This document shows, piece by piece, positions 12,561-44,029 of a stretch of DNA of 64,000 bases. The translations under genes were made by a program, and so were the position numbers. The notes under the pieces are model-generated. The model saw nothing but the letters and a program-made list of their open reading frames with translations, was not told the origin of the DNA and searched no databases. The stretch is taken from assembly GCF_040958095.1 (NCBI RefSeq), contig NC_091209.1:8894330-8958329 (forward strand), written 5' to 3'. Within the stretch, counting starts at the first letter, position 1; the number at the start of each line of letters is the position of its first letter. This DNA is from Procambarus clarkii. Taxonomy: Eukaryota; Arthropoda; Malacostraca; Decapoda; Cambaridae.

Positions 12561-14166
12561 AGAGTGTAAATATGTGTATACATCTGTGTGTGTTTTGTGT
12601 GTATGTATAAAGTCATTTCTATTCAACTCTGGATGTGGAGAGAGTCCAATTGATAATAAATTATAGTTTATATCACATTGCATAGCAGTTTTAATGTACA
12701 AACATTACTTACCTGAATAAAACACAATTAAGAACTATTAAATTACTGTAGATAGCATGTCAAATTCATAATTGTTAAAAAAATTTAAAATATGACAATC
12801 AGGGTCATTAACCATGAGACATAAGGAAAATACTGTACGACATTAAAAATCAAACTCTAAATACTGCAAAAGTTATTGGTTCTAATTTAGGTGTTTTTTA
12901 GGGTGGGCAAATATCTTCCTTAACTGGCACGTAACTACCTTATTGTTAATTTTACTCATTTAACTACAGTGATTATGAGCAATCTGACATTTCTTTTCCA
13001 ATAAGCCATTTACTGAACCACATTTCTGGAAATCAATTTGATAGGTAACCCAAGTCGCCAATCTTGTGTCCGAGTCACCGTCGCACACAACACACACAGG
13101 ACCGCACTACAGTTCATGGAGATCTGCTAAAGGTTTCTACCTGTATAGGTTAGGCAATTCTCTCAACCTTTCAGCTGCATTTTTTTGTACAATTTTTCCC
13201 AAAGACACACAAAGTAAATTATTTCAAATATTTCCTCCATTAAAAATGATATGCAGCTATATGAAAATAGCGAGAAAAATAAGAAAGTCATTTTTGCCAG
13301 TGTTGGTCTGAAGCACTTACAAAGTCGACCTTAGAAAACCCGTTCTGCAACTGCCTGTATGCAGCCAAGTATGTTATCACAAAGGCTGCCACACAAACAA
13401 AATGCTGTTTACATTTAAAAAGCTTCTAGTATTAAAATTCACTGCTGCATAATGTTTTACCACTATAGTATTTACCAATAAATAATAAAGTTTACATCAA
13501 TTAAAGTTTTTTTGGTTTTACAAGTCATAAATTACCATTATATTTGAATCAAATATAATACCTTTATTATATTTGTATACAGTATTAATTATTGTATTAC
13601 AATAATTATTGTATAATATTAATTATTATATTCGTTTCAGTAACTTACTGAGTTTTAGAGCAATAAATTGATGGTAGATGTGGCCGATATCCTGACTGCT
13701 TTAAGTTACTCATCACGTGGTAAAGCTTTTAGAAACGTACTGCGGTAATGCAAGGCTATTCGGGAAAACACTGACATAAGCACATCACGCAGCTGAAGGG
13801 TTAAAGTTGCATAATATGATCAAGTTTTTAGAATGCACCAAGACAATATTTATATATCAAAGCCAGTTTATTTGTCCACCCTAACAGGAAGAAAAAAATT
13901 AACCAATTTTGCCAGTCGAGTAAAAATTAATTCATTTACATAATTTTTATTATACAGTATATATAAAATTAGTTATGAAATGGATGTGTAATAACATCAT
14001 TACCATGAGGCAAAGTGCTATATTATTTCAAATTACTGTACTAAAAATAAAGAATTTATTAATTAAAAATTTATTATGCGAGTACACATCCAGAATTATC
14101 CCAAATTTTAATTACCGTATACATAAACTACTGTATCTAAAAAACAGGAAATATAAAGCTGATAAC
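12561..14166. other. 3' flank of QSOX, no other gene recognised
   Basis: AT-rich. Minus-strand AATAAA-type signals (TTTATT on the plus strand) lie just below the QSOX stop, for example near 14053-14078, and could end the transcript. The plus-strand open frames at 13066-13311 and 13975-14190 show no known domain. Confidence 0.5.
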
Positions 14167-32736
<18,570 letters not shown>

Positions 32737-32799
32737 CAACACTAGACAACACTAGTGTTCGATTCCCTGCTTCTGGCTTCACCCCGCGCTTCTCCTCTA

Positions 32800-33010
32800 T
32801 GCCTTTTGATTTATTTATGTATTTATTCAATCATTTATTTATTTATCTTATATATATGCAATAAGGTACATTGGGTTTGTGAGGACACATAGCGTGGTAC
32901 AGTGTTTGTATTCTTGTAAAGTCATTAGTACGCGCAGCGTTTCGGGCAGGTCCTTATAATCTAACAGATAATTATAATTAGGTAAATTCTAGCAGAATTT
33001 ATAAAATGAA
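32800..33010 (-). repeat. LINE-type 3' tail with conserved GCCCGAAACGC core
   Basis: (TTTA)n-like start, then AAGGTACATTGGGTTTGTGA, TCTTGTAAAGTCATTAGTAC and GCGCAGCGTTTCGGGCAGG. Related tails are at 22681-23118, 34675-34800, 44030-44270 and 48855-48960. Confidence 0.65.
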
Positions 33011-33129
33011 AACAGATATATTATAAGAAAAAAATGAGATGAGAGAGGTTAGTAGGTATGTTAAAGCATATCGGTAGCTCTGATTGATTGTATTGACAGT
33101 TTGATTGGTAATTTAACAAAGATTAATAG

Positions 33130-33200
33130 GCACAATACAACATAATGGGCTCAGGGACTGAAACCCACAATTAATTTAACTAAGCAAGTAGCGCCTATTT
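33130..33200. repeat. Dispersed repeat fragment (matches 43563-43830)
   Basis: ATAATGGGCTCAGGGACTGA and CCCACAATT...CTAAGCAAGT recur at about 43632-43680. This is a piece of an unclassified dispersed family. Confidence 0.6.
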
Positions 33201-33560
33201 CCCGCACTTCCCTTCCCAGCGGAAGTTACAGCCCCGCTCCTGTACCACGTAAGTCCACTACGGGCTCGCCATAGCCCGTGCTACTTGGAACTTTTTGTTC
33301 CGAGTAACTGAATCTAAAATAACAACCTTCCCACACTAAGACAATCACGTGGCGTCGCCCCCTGCGTGACGTCACACAGGTTACTCTTGGCACTCCGTAT
33401 GAAAGATTGTCAACCTGTCTCCTGCGCGGTCCTCTATGTATGGGCCTCTCACGTCACACTCCACATGTATAACTTCTCGAGGTAATACCACTCAACACTA
33501 AAATAAAATACAAAATATTTATAAGATAAAATATTTGTGCTATAAGTTATCATTCCATGC

Positions 33561-34562
33561 AGCCTCAGCCACGTCACTTATACCGCGTGGCAGGAAATAT
33601 TAAATGAAAACTTTCATCGCTGTACCGAATATAATAACTGCATTCACTGTAACGTGCTGTTTATGTCTTGCAATGGCTGTCAACAGTTGTTCCATATTCG
33701 GTTATACTCGATTTGTAATTACCGAGTCACAGGAGACGTTCGTATATAGGATACACAAGTACAGCCACGTTGACGCATTTCTCAATGTTATAAACAGTCC
33801 TTCATGTAGCATGCCAACACAGCCTTTATGTACGCACACCTTAAGTCTCAATGTTGCGCGACACCTGCACAACACCCGGAAAATTGTTATTCTTAGGTCG
33901 TAAACTGTTATTCACTCGAGAAGCAGCCTTATAGGTTGGCCGGGGCGGGCAGCTCCTCTCTCCGCCATGACACAGGCCATCCTGCAGGCAATACAGTGCC
34001 ATGTATGCAGAATTATGTTAATTTATTATATATAATGAGTGTGTTTGAGATGAAGGTATTAAACCTACTTGAGAAGGCTACCCCACCACTTGCGTCTAAG
34101 ATTGGGAACCGCTCATTTATAAGGCTGCGAAGGGTATGGTTGATATCTATACCCCTAAACATCGTAGCCAAAGCGAACAATGCATCACTGCCAAATACTA
34201 GTATCGCTGCTTTAAGCAATGTTCAGTGAAAGCCAGAGCTCATCAGTGTTCTAGCCACGTCCTGTCTAACTCTTGTAATGGTTGAGAAACCTACACAAGA
34301 AAGTAACAGGTGAAATTTATATGACAGTTCTCTTAACATTATCTTTAACCACATTAAGATACATGTCTATGATGTTGAAATTATATTAGATTCTTTATCT
34401 ATATATTTGCATGTGTTTTGTGTTCTTTCTATTGATACTAAATGCACAAATATTTCATTCAAAATTATCTTCAACTAGAAATGTTTAGGTAAATATTCCC
34501 AATTTGCTAAGTGTAATTAGTAGATGTGGGTGACTAACTATTCCGCCGCTGCCCTTTGTTCA
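33561..34562. other. No gene recognised
   Basis: A plus-strand open frame at 33604-33903 begins with a hydrophobic stretch but shows no domain or splice context. A minus-strand frame at 34013-34219 is also unassigned. Otherwise AT-rich sequence. Confidence 0.45.
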
Positions 34563-34800
34563 AGGTCAAGTATGTTTATTGAGACAAGAAAGAAATACGT
34601 CTCAAAGGGATAGAGTAGCTTAGGCTATTTGGACGGTGAGGGCGCGCATAATATGCAAATCAAACTAGCTTAAGGAATAATAATAATAATAATTTATTCA
34701 CAAGAAGGCACAATGGGTTGGTGATATTACATAATATTGGTATTTTTCTTGTAAAGTCACTAACACGCATAGCGTTTCGGGCAGGTCCTTAGTCTAACAT
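34563..34800 (-). repeat. Two LINE-type 3' tails
   Basis: 34563-34660 has AAGTATGTTTATTGAGACAA and CGTCTCAAAGGGATAGAGTA, which look like a reversed LINE tail. 34675-34800 has (AAT)n, TTTATTCACAAGAAGGCACA and ACACGCATAGCGTTTCGGGC, related to the tails at 32800 and 48855. Confidence 0.6.
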
Positions 34801-34812
34801 TTGGAAATATGT

Positions 34813-34817
34813 TATAA

Positions 34818-34891
<74 letters not shown>

Positions 34892-34900
34892 ATATATATA
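34813..34900. repeat. (TA)n tract at the PLE 5' side
   Basis: About 88 bases of TA directly before the Penelope-like element. Confidence 0.97.
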
Positions 34901-37530
<2,630 letters not shown>

Positions 37531-37655
37531 TGTGATGTGTGTCTATGTATGTATTAACACGATGTACTAAACGGGGTGATAATAGCTTGAGCTACCTCAT
37601 CCCTTTGTGTGTATTTTACCTCAATAAACTTATTTCAATTTCAATTTCAAATTTC
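37531..37655 (+). repeat. LINE 3' tail ending (TTTCAA)n
   Basis: ACGGGGTGATAATAGCTTGA, GCTACCTCATCCCTTTGTGT and AATAAACTTATTTCAATTTC form a LINE tail with a short repeat end. A related tail is at 58262-58325 on the minus strand. Confidence 0.65.
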
Positions 37656-37794
37656 TATGACGCGGGTACCAAAGCACACAAGCTGGGAAAGCTTTGATAT
37701 CGGTATGTGTATTGTTATCTCCAGCAGCTCCCGTTAGATAAGTGTGCAAGGAACACAGATGTGGTCCCCAAGTTTGCAGGGACAATAACACCAC

Positions 37795-38047
37795 GCAGGA
37801 GCTGGTCGGCCGAGCGGACAGCACACTGGGCTTCTGATCCTGTGGTCCCGGGTTCGATCTCGGGCTCCAGCGAGAAACGATGGGCAGAGCTTCTTTCACC
37901 CTATGTCCCTGTTACCTAGCAGTAAATAGGTACCTGGGAGTTAGTCAGCTGTCACGGGCTGCTTCCTGGGGGTGGAGGCCTAGTCAAGGACAGGGCCGCG
38001 GGGACACTAAAGCCCCGAAATCAACTCAAGATAACCTCAAGATAGCT
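37795..38047 (+). repeat. tRNA-derived SINE with LINE-like tail
   Basis: The tRNA-like head has GGTCGGCCGAGCGGACAGC (A box), a GGCTTCTGATCC anticodon-like arm and GGGTTCGATCTC (B box), with GGAGC/GCTCC ends. The body contains AAATAGGTACCTGGGAGTTA. The last ~65 bases (GGGCCGCGGGGACACTAAAG...) match the tail of the LINE at 20936-22510, suggesting it is mobilised by that LINE family. Confidence 0.85.
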
Positions 38048-38744
38048 GTTCTTTTCGCAAAACGTTCCCTTCATACCCAGGACGGTTTTCAGCTTGGGTA
38101 CTCGATAGTGGTATGGGGAGATTTTTGTCCAAGATGGCCGCAGTGCCCACTTCGACTCGTATCAGAATGGTTTCTAACTCTGGGAAAGCTTCTAGCTAAA
38201 TACTGCCGAGGACCACAATTATTCAGAACGTTTTTACGCAGCGTAATACCATGTTTACGTTAACAATTTGTTCTAATGAAAGAAAAATCTTGGATTAAAA
38301 GGAAAGTAAGTTACCGTTTAGGTGGGTGAAAAAATATATTATCAGCCATATCTTTTCCTAAAAAAAGAAAATATGTCTCCCTTAATAGCCCGTCGCATTT
38401 TGACTTATATTTATACGACCAAAAACTGTCGTACTATAAAATTGGTAACGGCTTACGAAATTAACATAATGTCTTCGTATTGTGTTCGTCAGAGGTGGGA
38501 CCTCTGGTAGGTTAGAATAGGGCTCTTAAATACAATTTCTTGACGTTGGGAACACTCGCGAGAACGGGCTGATCTATAAGTCTGTTGGAGGATGGAGGCC
38601 AGATGTTTGGGGCTAGCCTTGCCAAGCTTTGCAGGATGACTGGTGATTGTTCAGGGATGGTCATAGGCGGGTTTGGGTTACAGCCTACACAATATTTGTC
38701 AGTGACACTGATCTCTAATTTAGTACCTCCTGTCTATCCTATTT
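38048..38744. other. No gene recognised
   Basis: Spacer without a recognisable gene. CTCGCGAGAACGGGCTGAT at about 38548-38567 faintly recalls the end of the foldback MITE at 23311-23681. Confidence 0.45.
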
Positions 38745-38935
38745 TTTCGGAGTATTGGGACTACGTTCCCTATATTCCAAAATTATTTTGTCGAGTGTTT
38801 TATTGATAACTTTAGTTAGTGGGTGGTCAAGTACCTCTGTAGCCTCCTTCAAGAACAGTGATGAGACTAAATCTGTTTTTATTGATTTTGTTACATCTAT
38901 AGTTCCTCTACGTAGACAATGGCTTAATTTCACTA
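38745..38935 (-). repeat. LINE RT fragment
   Basis: The minus-strand reading 'SSLFLKEATEVLDHPLTKVI' resembles the segment of LINE RTs just before the 'RP..L' motifs. It is a short orphan piece. Confidence 0.6.
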
Positions 38936-39484
38936 GCTGTTGCGGAAGAGAAACATCAAGATATATGTGGGAAAAATCCAGAAAACTAAAGGAAGCCTAT
39001 TGCGACCTAAACCCGCCCCCCCCCCCACACACACAGGCCCAGTAAGCTTAACAAACTTATAAGCTTGTGGAGTGATGCAATGTGCGTGTTTCTGACGTGA
39101 AAAATAACTTGCAAACTCTATAATAATTTAAAACATCACACAACAATTCCAGATTCCTGAAACTGTGTCATGCGTGGGCAGCAGAATTGTACCTAAACGC
39201 TTTTATATTTTCAGTATCTGGATTAACGTAATCGTGTTTAAACAAGTAATTCGTTTAAAATTGAGGAAGATGACTCCACCAGCCACTGATGGCAGAATAA
39301 GCTCAGGTAATTTGTAGCCTCATTGCCAGATGTGGTTCATTGAGCGGGGCGCACCTCACCTGTGTTGATGGTGTGTTGATATAATAAACTATCCTCTATT
39401 ACTGTCACTCGCCCACACCTGCACCACACACACCTGCACCACACACCCAGCCCACACCTGCACCACACACACACACACCTATAC
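38936..39484. other. Spacer with CA-rich microsatellites
   Basis: A C-run plus (CA)n lies at about 39016-39037, and (CACACCTGCAC)n-type repeats at about 39412-39480. No gene seen. Confidence 0.6.
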
Positions 39485-39790
39485 GTCAATGTTTGCCGAC
39501 AACCACAAGCTGATGAGGAATGTAAAAACTGAGTACTGCCTACCGTTAAAGAATGATCTTGACAAACTCTAAAAATGAGCAAATAATGGTTGCTAGAATT
39601 TAATCCCATCAAGTGTAAGGTCATGAAGATGAGAAAGTGAGAAAGGAGACCAGGGGGGGGGGAAATCTATACCATAACAATACAACTATAGGAGCCAGAG
39701 AGAAAGAAATGATTTGGGCTGGGATATAATTCCAACACTTTCTCCAGAGGCAGACATAAACAGATTAACATGGACATTGTATGCGTAATT
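39485..39790 (+). repeat. Decayed CR1-like LINE RT fragment
   Basis: 'SMFADNHKLMRNVKTEYC' corresponds to the catalytic FADD region of the RT, followed by 'LKNDLDKL' and a shifted continuation. It is an old fragment. Confidence 0.72.
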
Positions 39791-40498
<708 letters not shown>

Positions 40499-40500
40499 TT

Positions 40501-40924
40501 TTGGTCCATAATTAGGCCTAGGCTAGGTGTTTAGGTTCTGTTGGCAATTATTTGTGTTTTAAGTACATGGTGAAGCATTGCAACCTGTCCTCGACTCAAG
40601 TCCATTCCATCCGGCGGTCGACCCCACAGACGCATTCATAAATTTTAACATGCTGTTCATTCAAAACGGGAATTTTCTCAAATATAAATTAATATTATAA
40701 TAACATAATGTGCATATATAGGCATAGGTTAGGTTAGATATTTAGGTTCTGATGGCGATTATTTGTACTTGTAGTACGTGGGTGAAGCGTTTACAGCGTT
40801 GTGATTCCAACAAAACTCGTTAGTGAAGCACTTGTTCCGAAAGTGTTCGGATGTCATCAGTTGTGAGTCGTGTGTAAACCGTTTTTCATTCATAACCAGC
40901 GGGTTTGGCGGGTGGATGGAATGG
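40501..40924. mobile_element. MITE-like repeat, copy 2 with a partial second copy
   Basis: The full copy at 40601-40924 begins TCCATTCCATCCGGCGGTCG and ends GGGTGGATGGAATGG, like 6322-6640. Immediately before it, 40513-40580 repeats part of the interior (GTGTTTAGGTTCTGTTGGCA...GTGAAGCATT), so one copy probably lies in another. It ends about 190 bp upstream of the lectin TATA box. Confidence 0.6.
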
Positions 40925-41051
40925 TCTTTGTTTATGAGGACAAGCTGCAAGATCAGCGGATGGGCCAAACGTATCACCAAACTAGCACTTTAATTGTTTT
41001 GACTGTAGATCCAAGTGTAAATAGTGGCTGTGGCTTGTGGGGGAAGGCCGA

Positions 41052-41125
41052 CCAATGGCAGCCCTGAGATGTATACATACGTAGACATTTTCAGCCAATC
41101 ATAATTAATGTCGTGTGTATAAAAG
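41052..41125 (+). promoter_or_regulatory. C-type lectin promoter: two CCAAT boxes and TATA box
   Basis: CCAAT at 41052-41056 and 41095-41099, and TATAAAAG at 41118-41125. The start codon at 41191 leaves room for a short leader starting near 41145-41150. The spacing is typical of a regulated RNA polymerase II promoter. Confidence 0.75.
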
Positions 41126-41190
41126 TGGAGTTGTTGATCCTGGGAACATTGTGCTCTACTCCTTGCCACAGTGACAACACCTAGCCAGCT

Positions 41191-41193
41191 ATG
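41191..41193 (+). CDS. Lectin exon 1 (start codon only)
   Basis: ATG is followed at once by the donor GTAAGTATT, so this exon contributes only Met. In-frame fusion to exon 2 gives a normal signal peptide, which supports the choice. Confidence 0.8.
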
Positions 41194-42836
41194 GTAAGTA
41201 TTATACTTTATATTATTGTTTATGTACTGTTTGACACTTTAGTATGTATTATTACATAAATCTTATCTAGTACCAATGGTCAACTTTGGTGTAGCATAAA
41301 GTTATATTGGAATTTGCATAGACAATTGGACACTAACAATGTCTTTAATTATGACGTTAAGGTTTCATTATTTTTAATTCGCGTTTAATCACTACAGTAG
41401 GTGATAATTGCTAGATTTAAAAAGAAGCCTAATAATTATATTCTTTTAAACCCAACATGAGTAATGAAGGTAGGATTGTAAAGATTTAATATCTTGACCG
41501 TTCACATCTTTATATGGCAGTACTCTAGATGTAATGGGCCCCTTAAACCATCCTCTGTTCTTCCCTTAAACAACTTTAACGTTACACAGGCCTTTATAAC
41601 CTACTACTTCGGGCAAATAAAGTTGGTTTCTTTCCAGAGAACTATCTCCACCCTGACCCTAGTGCTGGTGGCGGCGTCTGCCTGGGCCCAGTACCACATA
41701 AGGCGTGATGGTACACCTATAATATTCGGGGGGTCGGGTGACGCTACCATGGCGGCGTCCCCCGGGCTCCTTGTGGTGGCGCCCCGTCAAGAGGGCTCCC
41801 CTCAACCTCCCCAACCTGCTCCTCGGCCCCAACCTCAACCACCGGTACCAGCCCAAGATGTCTTGCCTCAACGGTTCCAGCTTTCCGGAGAGGCTGCTCC
41901 ACTTAATCCATTCCAGGCTTCCCTCTGTGACGCTAAGAAACCTCTGGTAAAAATGATTAAATCTTGTAACTTAAATAGATATACTATATATAGTATAGTT
42001 AAACTTGGTAACGGTTGCGCAAAATTAAATCTGTAAAGTTATTACTATACAGTTAAATCTAAAAGATAACATAATACGCTAGTTTCTAGTGATTTATTTG
42101 GTAACTTGTAGGTTGACGAGGTAGAGTCCGGGAGGGCGTACCACCTGTCGTGGTGTCACGACTCTGGGCGGACCTACACCTGGGAACAAGCGTCGCGTTA
42201 CTGTGCTGCTCTGGGCCACGGCTTCCAGGCCCTCAGTATAGAGACCCAACCTGAACAACACTTTATAGCCACTATCATCGTTAAACGTAAGAACTTCAGT
42301 GTAATCTTGGATATAGACAATAAGTTGTAATGTACTTTTCTCGTGAATGCCACAGTACTTTGTATGTAATCGTTAACTATAAAACTCTACCTAATATTAT
42401 ACACTGGTTTTCCCGTGTTTGTCAGACTACGTCACTGACATCTGGACTAGCGGCAACAAGATTAATAACAGGTTCTGGGTGTGGGCATCTGGTGTGGCTT
42501 CCACCTACACCAACTGGTCCCTTACTGGCAGGTAACTATTTACTCCTTCACACGCCAGAGCATGGTTCACAAACCGAAGAGAAAAATATTGTACGGTAAT
42601 ATAATTTTACTTTAAGGTAATTTGTCTAGAGTAGGGGGTTTATGAGTATTAATTACAAAGTGTACGTCGTGGGTTGTTGCAGGCGCGGCGTGCCCCAGCC
42701 GGACAACACTGAGGGCAACGAGGACTGTCTGGCAGTTCTCAACAACCACTACAACGACGGCGTCTCTTGGCACGACTCTAGCTGCTACCGCTTCAGACGT
42801 GTTATATGCGAGGCGCCACAGTTCTACAAAGTGTAA
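41191..42836 (+). CDS. Secreted C-type lectin, five exons
   Basis: Exons 41191-41193, 41638-41946, 42112-42286, 42426-42531 and 42683-42836 join in phase (747 nt, 248 aa) with GT/AG borders throughout. The first coding exon is only ATG. Exon 2 gives a signal peptide ('MRTISTLTLVLVAASAWAQ') and a Pro/Gln-rich linker ('PQPPQPAPRPQPQPP'). The carbohydrate-recognition domain has 'WCHDSGRTYTWEQASRYCAA', 'FWVWASGVASTYTNWS', QPDN, 'NEDCLAVL' and 'WHDSSCYRFRRVICE'. QPD is usually linked to galactose-type ligands and EPN to mannose-type; WHD stands where WND is the classic calcium-site motif. Such lectins are secreted pattern-recognition proteins in crustacean haemolymph (family knowledge). AATAAA lies at 42866-42871. 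Confidence 0.92.
41638..41946 (+). CDS. Lectin exon 2: signal peptide and Pro/Gln-rich linker
   Basis: Acceptor TTTCTTTCCAG, 309 nt, phase 0 at both ends, donor CTG|GTAAAA. It encodes the signal segment, a Pro/Gln-rich stretch and 'NPFQASLCDAKKPL', the first cysteine before the lectin domain. Confidence 0.9.
42112..42286 (+). CDS. Lectin exon 3: first part of the lectin domain
   Basis: Acceptor AACTTGTAG, 175 nt, donor AAAC|GTAAG. It encodes 'YHLSWCHDSGRTYTWEQASR' and 'YCAALGHGFQALSIETQPEQ', including the WEQA-type helix typical of C-type lectin domains. Confidence 0.92.
42426..42531 (+). CDS. Lectin exon 4: central part of the lectin domain
   Basis: Acceptor TTTGTCAG, 106 nt, donor GCAG|GTAAC. 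It encodes 'DIWTSGNKINNRFWVWASGV' and 'YTNWSLTG', the region of the conserved W..G and F.W..G motifs. Confidence 0.92.
42683..42836 (+). CDS. Lectin exon 5: ligand site and C-terminus
   Basis: Acceptor GTTGTTGCAG, 154 nt to TAA. It encodes 'RGVPQPDNTEGNEDCLAVL' and 'SWHDSSCYRFRRVICEAPQF'. QPD and WHD are the predicted calcium/sugar-site motifs, and the last two cysteines complete the fold. Confidence 0.93.
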
Positions 42837-42865
42837 AACATTCCTTGGGTTAAATTGACATGTAT

Positions 42866-42871
42866 AATAAA
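42866..42871 (+). terminator. Lectin polyadenylation signal
   Basis: AATAAA 30 bases after the stop codon. Confidence 0.75.
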
Positions 42872-43562
42872 TCTTCGTACACTTCTATACGTATTAATAT
42901 TGTCTGTCTAACCCTCTGATAACTGGGAAGCTCTCAAATCTACAATAGTAAGAGATGTATGTAAGAAACACTTTATGTGAATTTTTTTGCCTGAAAGTTT
43001 GACTCTTGTGTACCGGGGACAAAGCTGTAGGTAGAAAATGCCTTCCTAGATACCAAAGGCCATAATCTAACTGAAATGGACAAATCCTGTGATTGCTCAA
43101 AAAATTGGTTAACTAGTGTAATGACAAATTTCTACCGATTGTACAAAATACATATTTAGCAGACTTGCTTGGAATATCTAGTCTCCAATCGGTAACACCC
43201 TCGCACATTGCAGGCCTTGTATACAAAAGCACCTCGGCTTAAATAGAATATTTAAGGTATACTGTAATCATCATATAAAACTTTCCACTATTCACACAGG
43301 ACTTCAGGGAGAGTAAGACTGAACACTAGTGTACGTGAGCATGTACACTACATTAGGAATAGGTGGCATGTTAACGCTTCAAGGGCGTCAAACATCTGTT
43401 CCATGGGGGACCAGTGTACCACTAGCTTCTGGGGTGAAAGTTCCTTTGGGCCTCCATACCTACATTGGTAGTCCGTAGGGGAATTCCTTGGGTTTCCATC
43501 ACCACCCGTACATAGGCTCTTATAGTGGCCCTGATCGTCCCATGGTTCGCGACTAACAATTT
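42872..43562. other. No gene recognised
   Basis: Spacer downstream of the lectin gene. No motif seen. Confidence 0.5.
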
Positions 43563-43830
43563 TTAGTTTAGTTCATTTATTATGCACCCCATAACCCATC
43601 TTGTGGGCGGTAGTAGAAAGGGTTAGAGGCACATAATGGGCTCAGGGACTGAACCCCACAATTCATTTAGCTAAGCAAGTTACAATCTTGAGCTAGTTAA
43701 AAAATTCAGTAAAAGTAGTCGCGTCATAAATGGGTTGGAGATCAACCACAAGTACAGGTTCTAAATTAAGAAACTGACATGTGGAGAGCTAATGTCACAA
43801 TTGATGATTGTCCTGCACACCGCCCCCCAT
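43563..43830. repeat. Unclassified dispersed repeat
   Basis: TTTAGTTCATTTATTATGCA, CTTGTGGGCGGTAGTAG and CATAATGGGCTCAGGGACTG; the last segment recurs at 33130-33200. It looks like the reversed tail of a retroposon. Confidence 0.55.
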
Positions 43831-44029
43831 CCAGTGGGCACAATGCAGGCATGTCAAAGCTCAAATCGGAGATCGTTTATGAACAAAATGCAAGCACTTC
43901 ATCTTGACCAACCTGAAGTATGATGGATGTAACTTGTACTTTTGTGTTTAAAAATATTAATACCGACAAGAGTTCAGAAGCACTTTAAATTAGTTTAGTT
44001 TTGTTGGGTTCCCAGCCATATTGGTGTGT

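Larger units (their letters stand above)
32737..33560 (-). promoter_or_regulatory. QSOX upstream region with CRE palindrome and LINE tail
   Basis: The 5' flank of QSOX. A perfect CRE-type palindrome TGACGTCA lies at 33367-33374, in a comparatively GC-rich stretch (33180-33460). Between it and the start codon is a LINE 3' tail (32800-33010). No TATA box was identified. The transcription start is unknown. Confidence 0.45.

Noticed and set aside
33604-33903. Small secreted protein
   Set aside because: It has a hydrophobic start, but no promoter, splice context, homology or codon pattern supports it.
37795-37870. True tRNA gene
   Set aside because: A and B boxes are present, but the fold is imperfect and the sequence continues into a SINE body and LINE-like tail.
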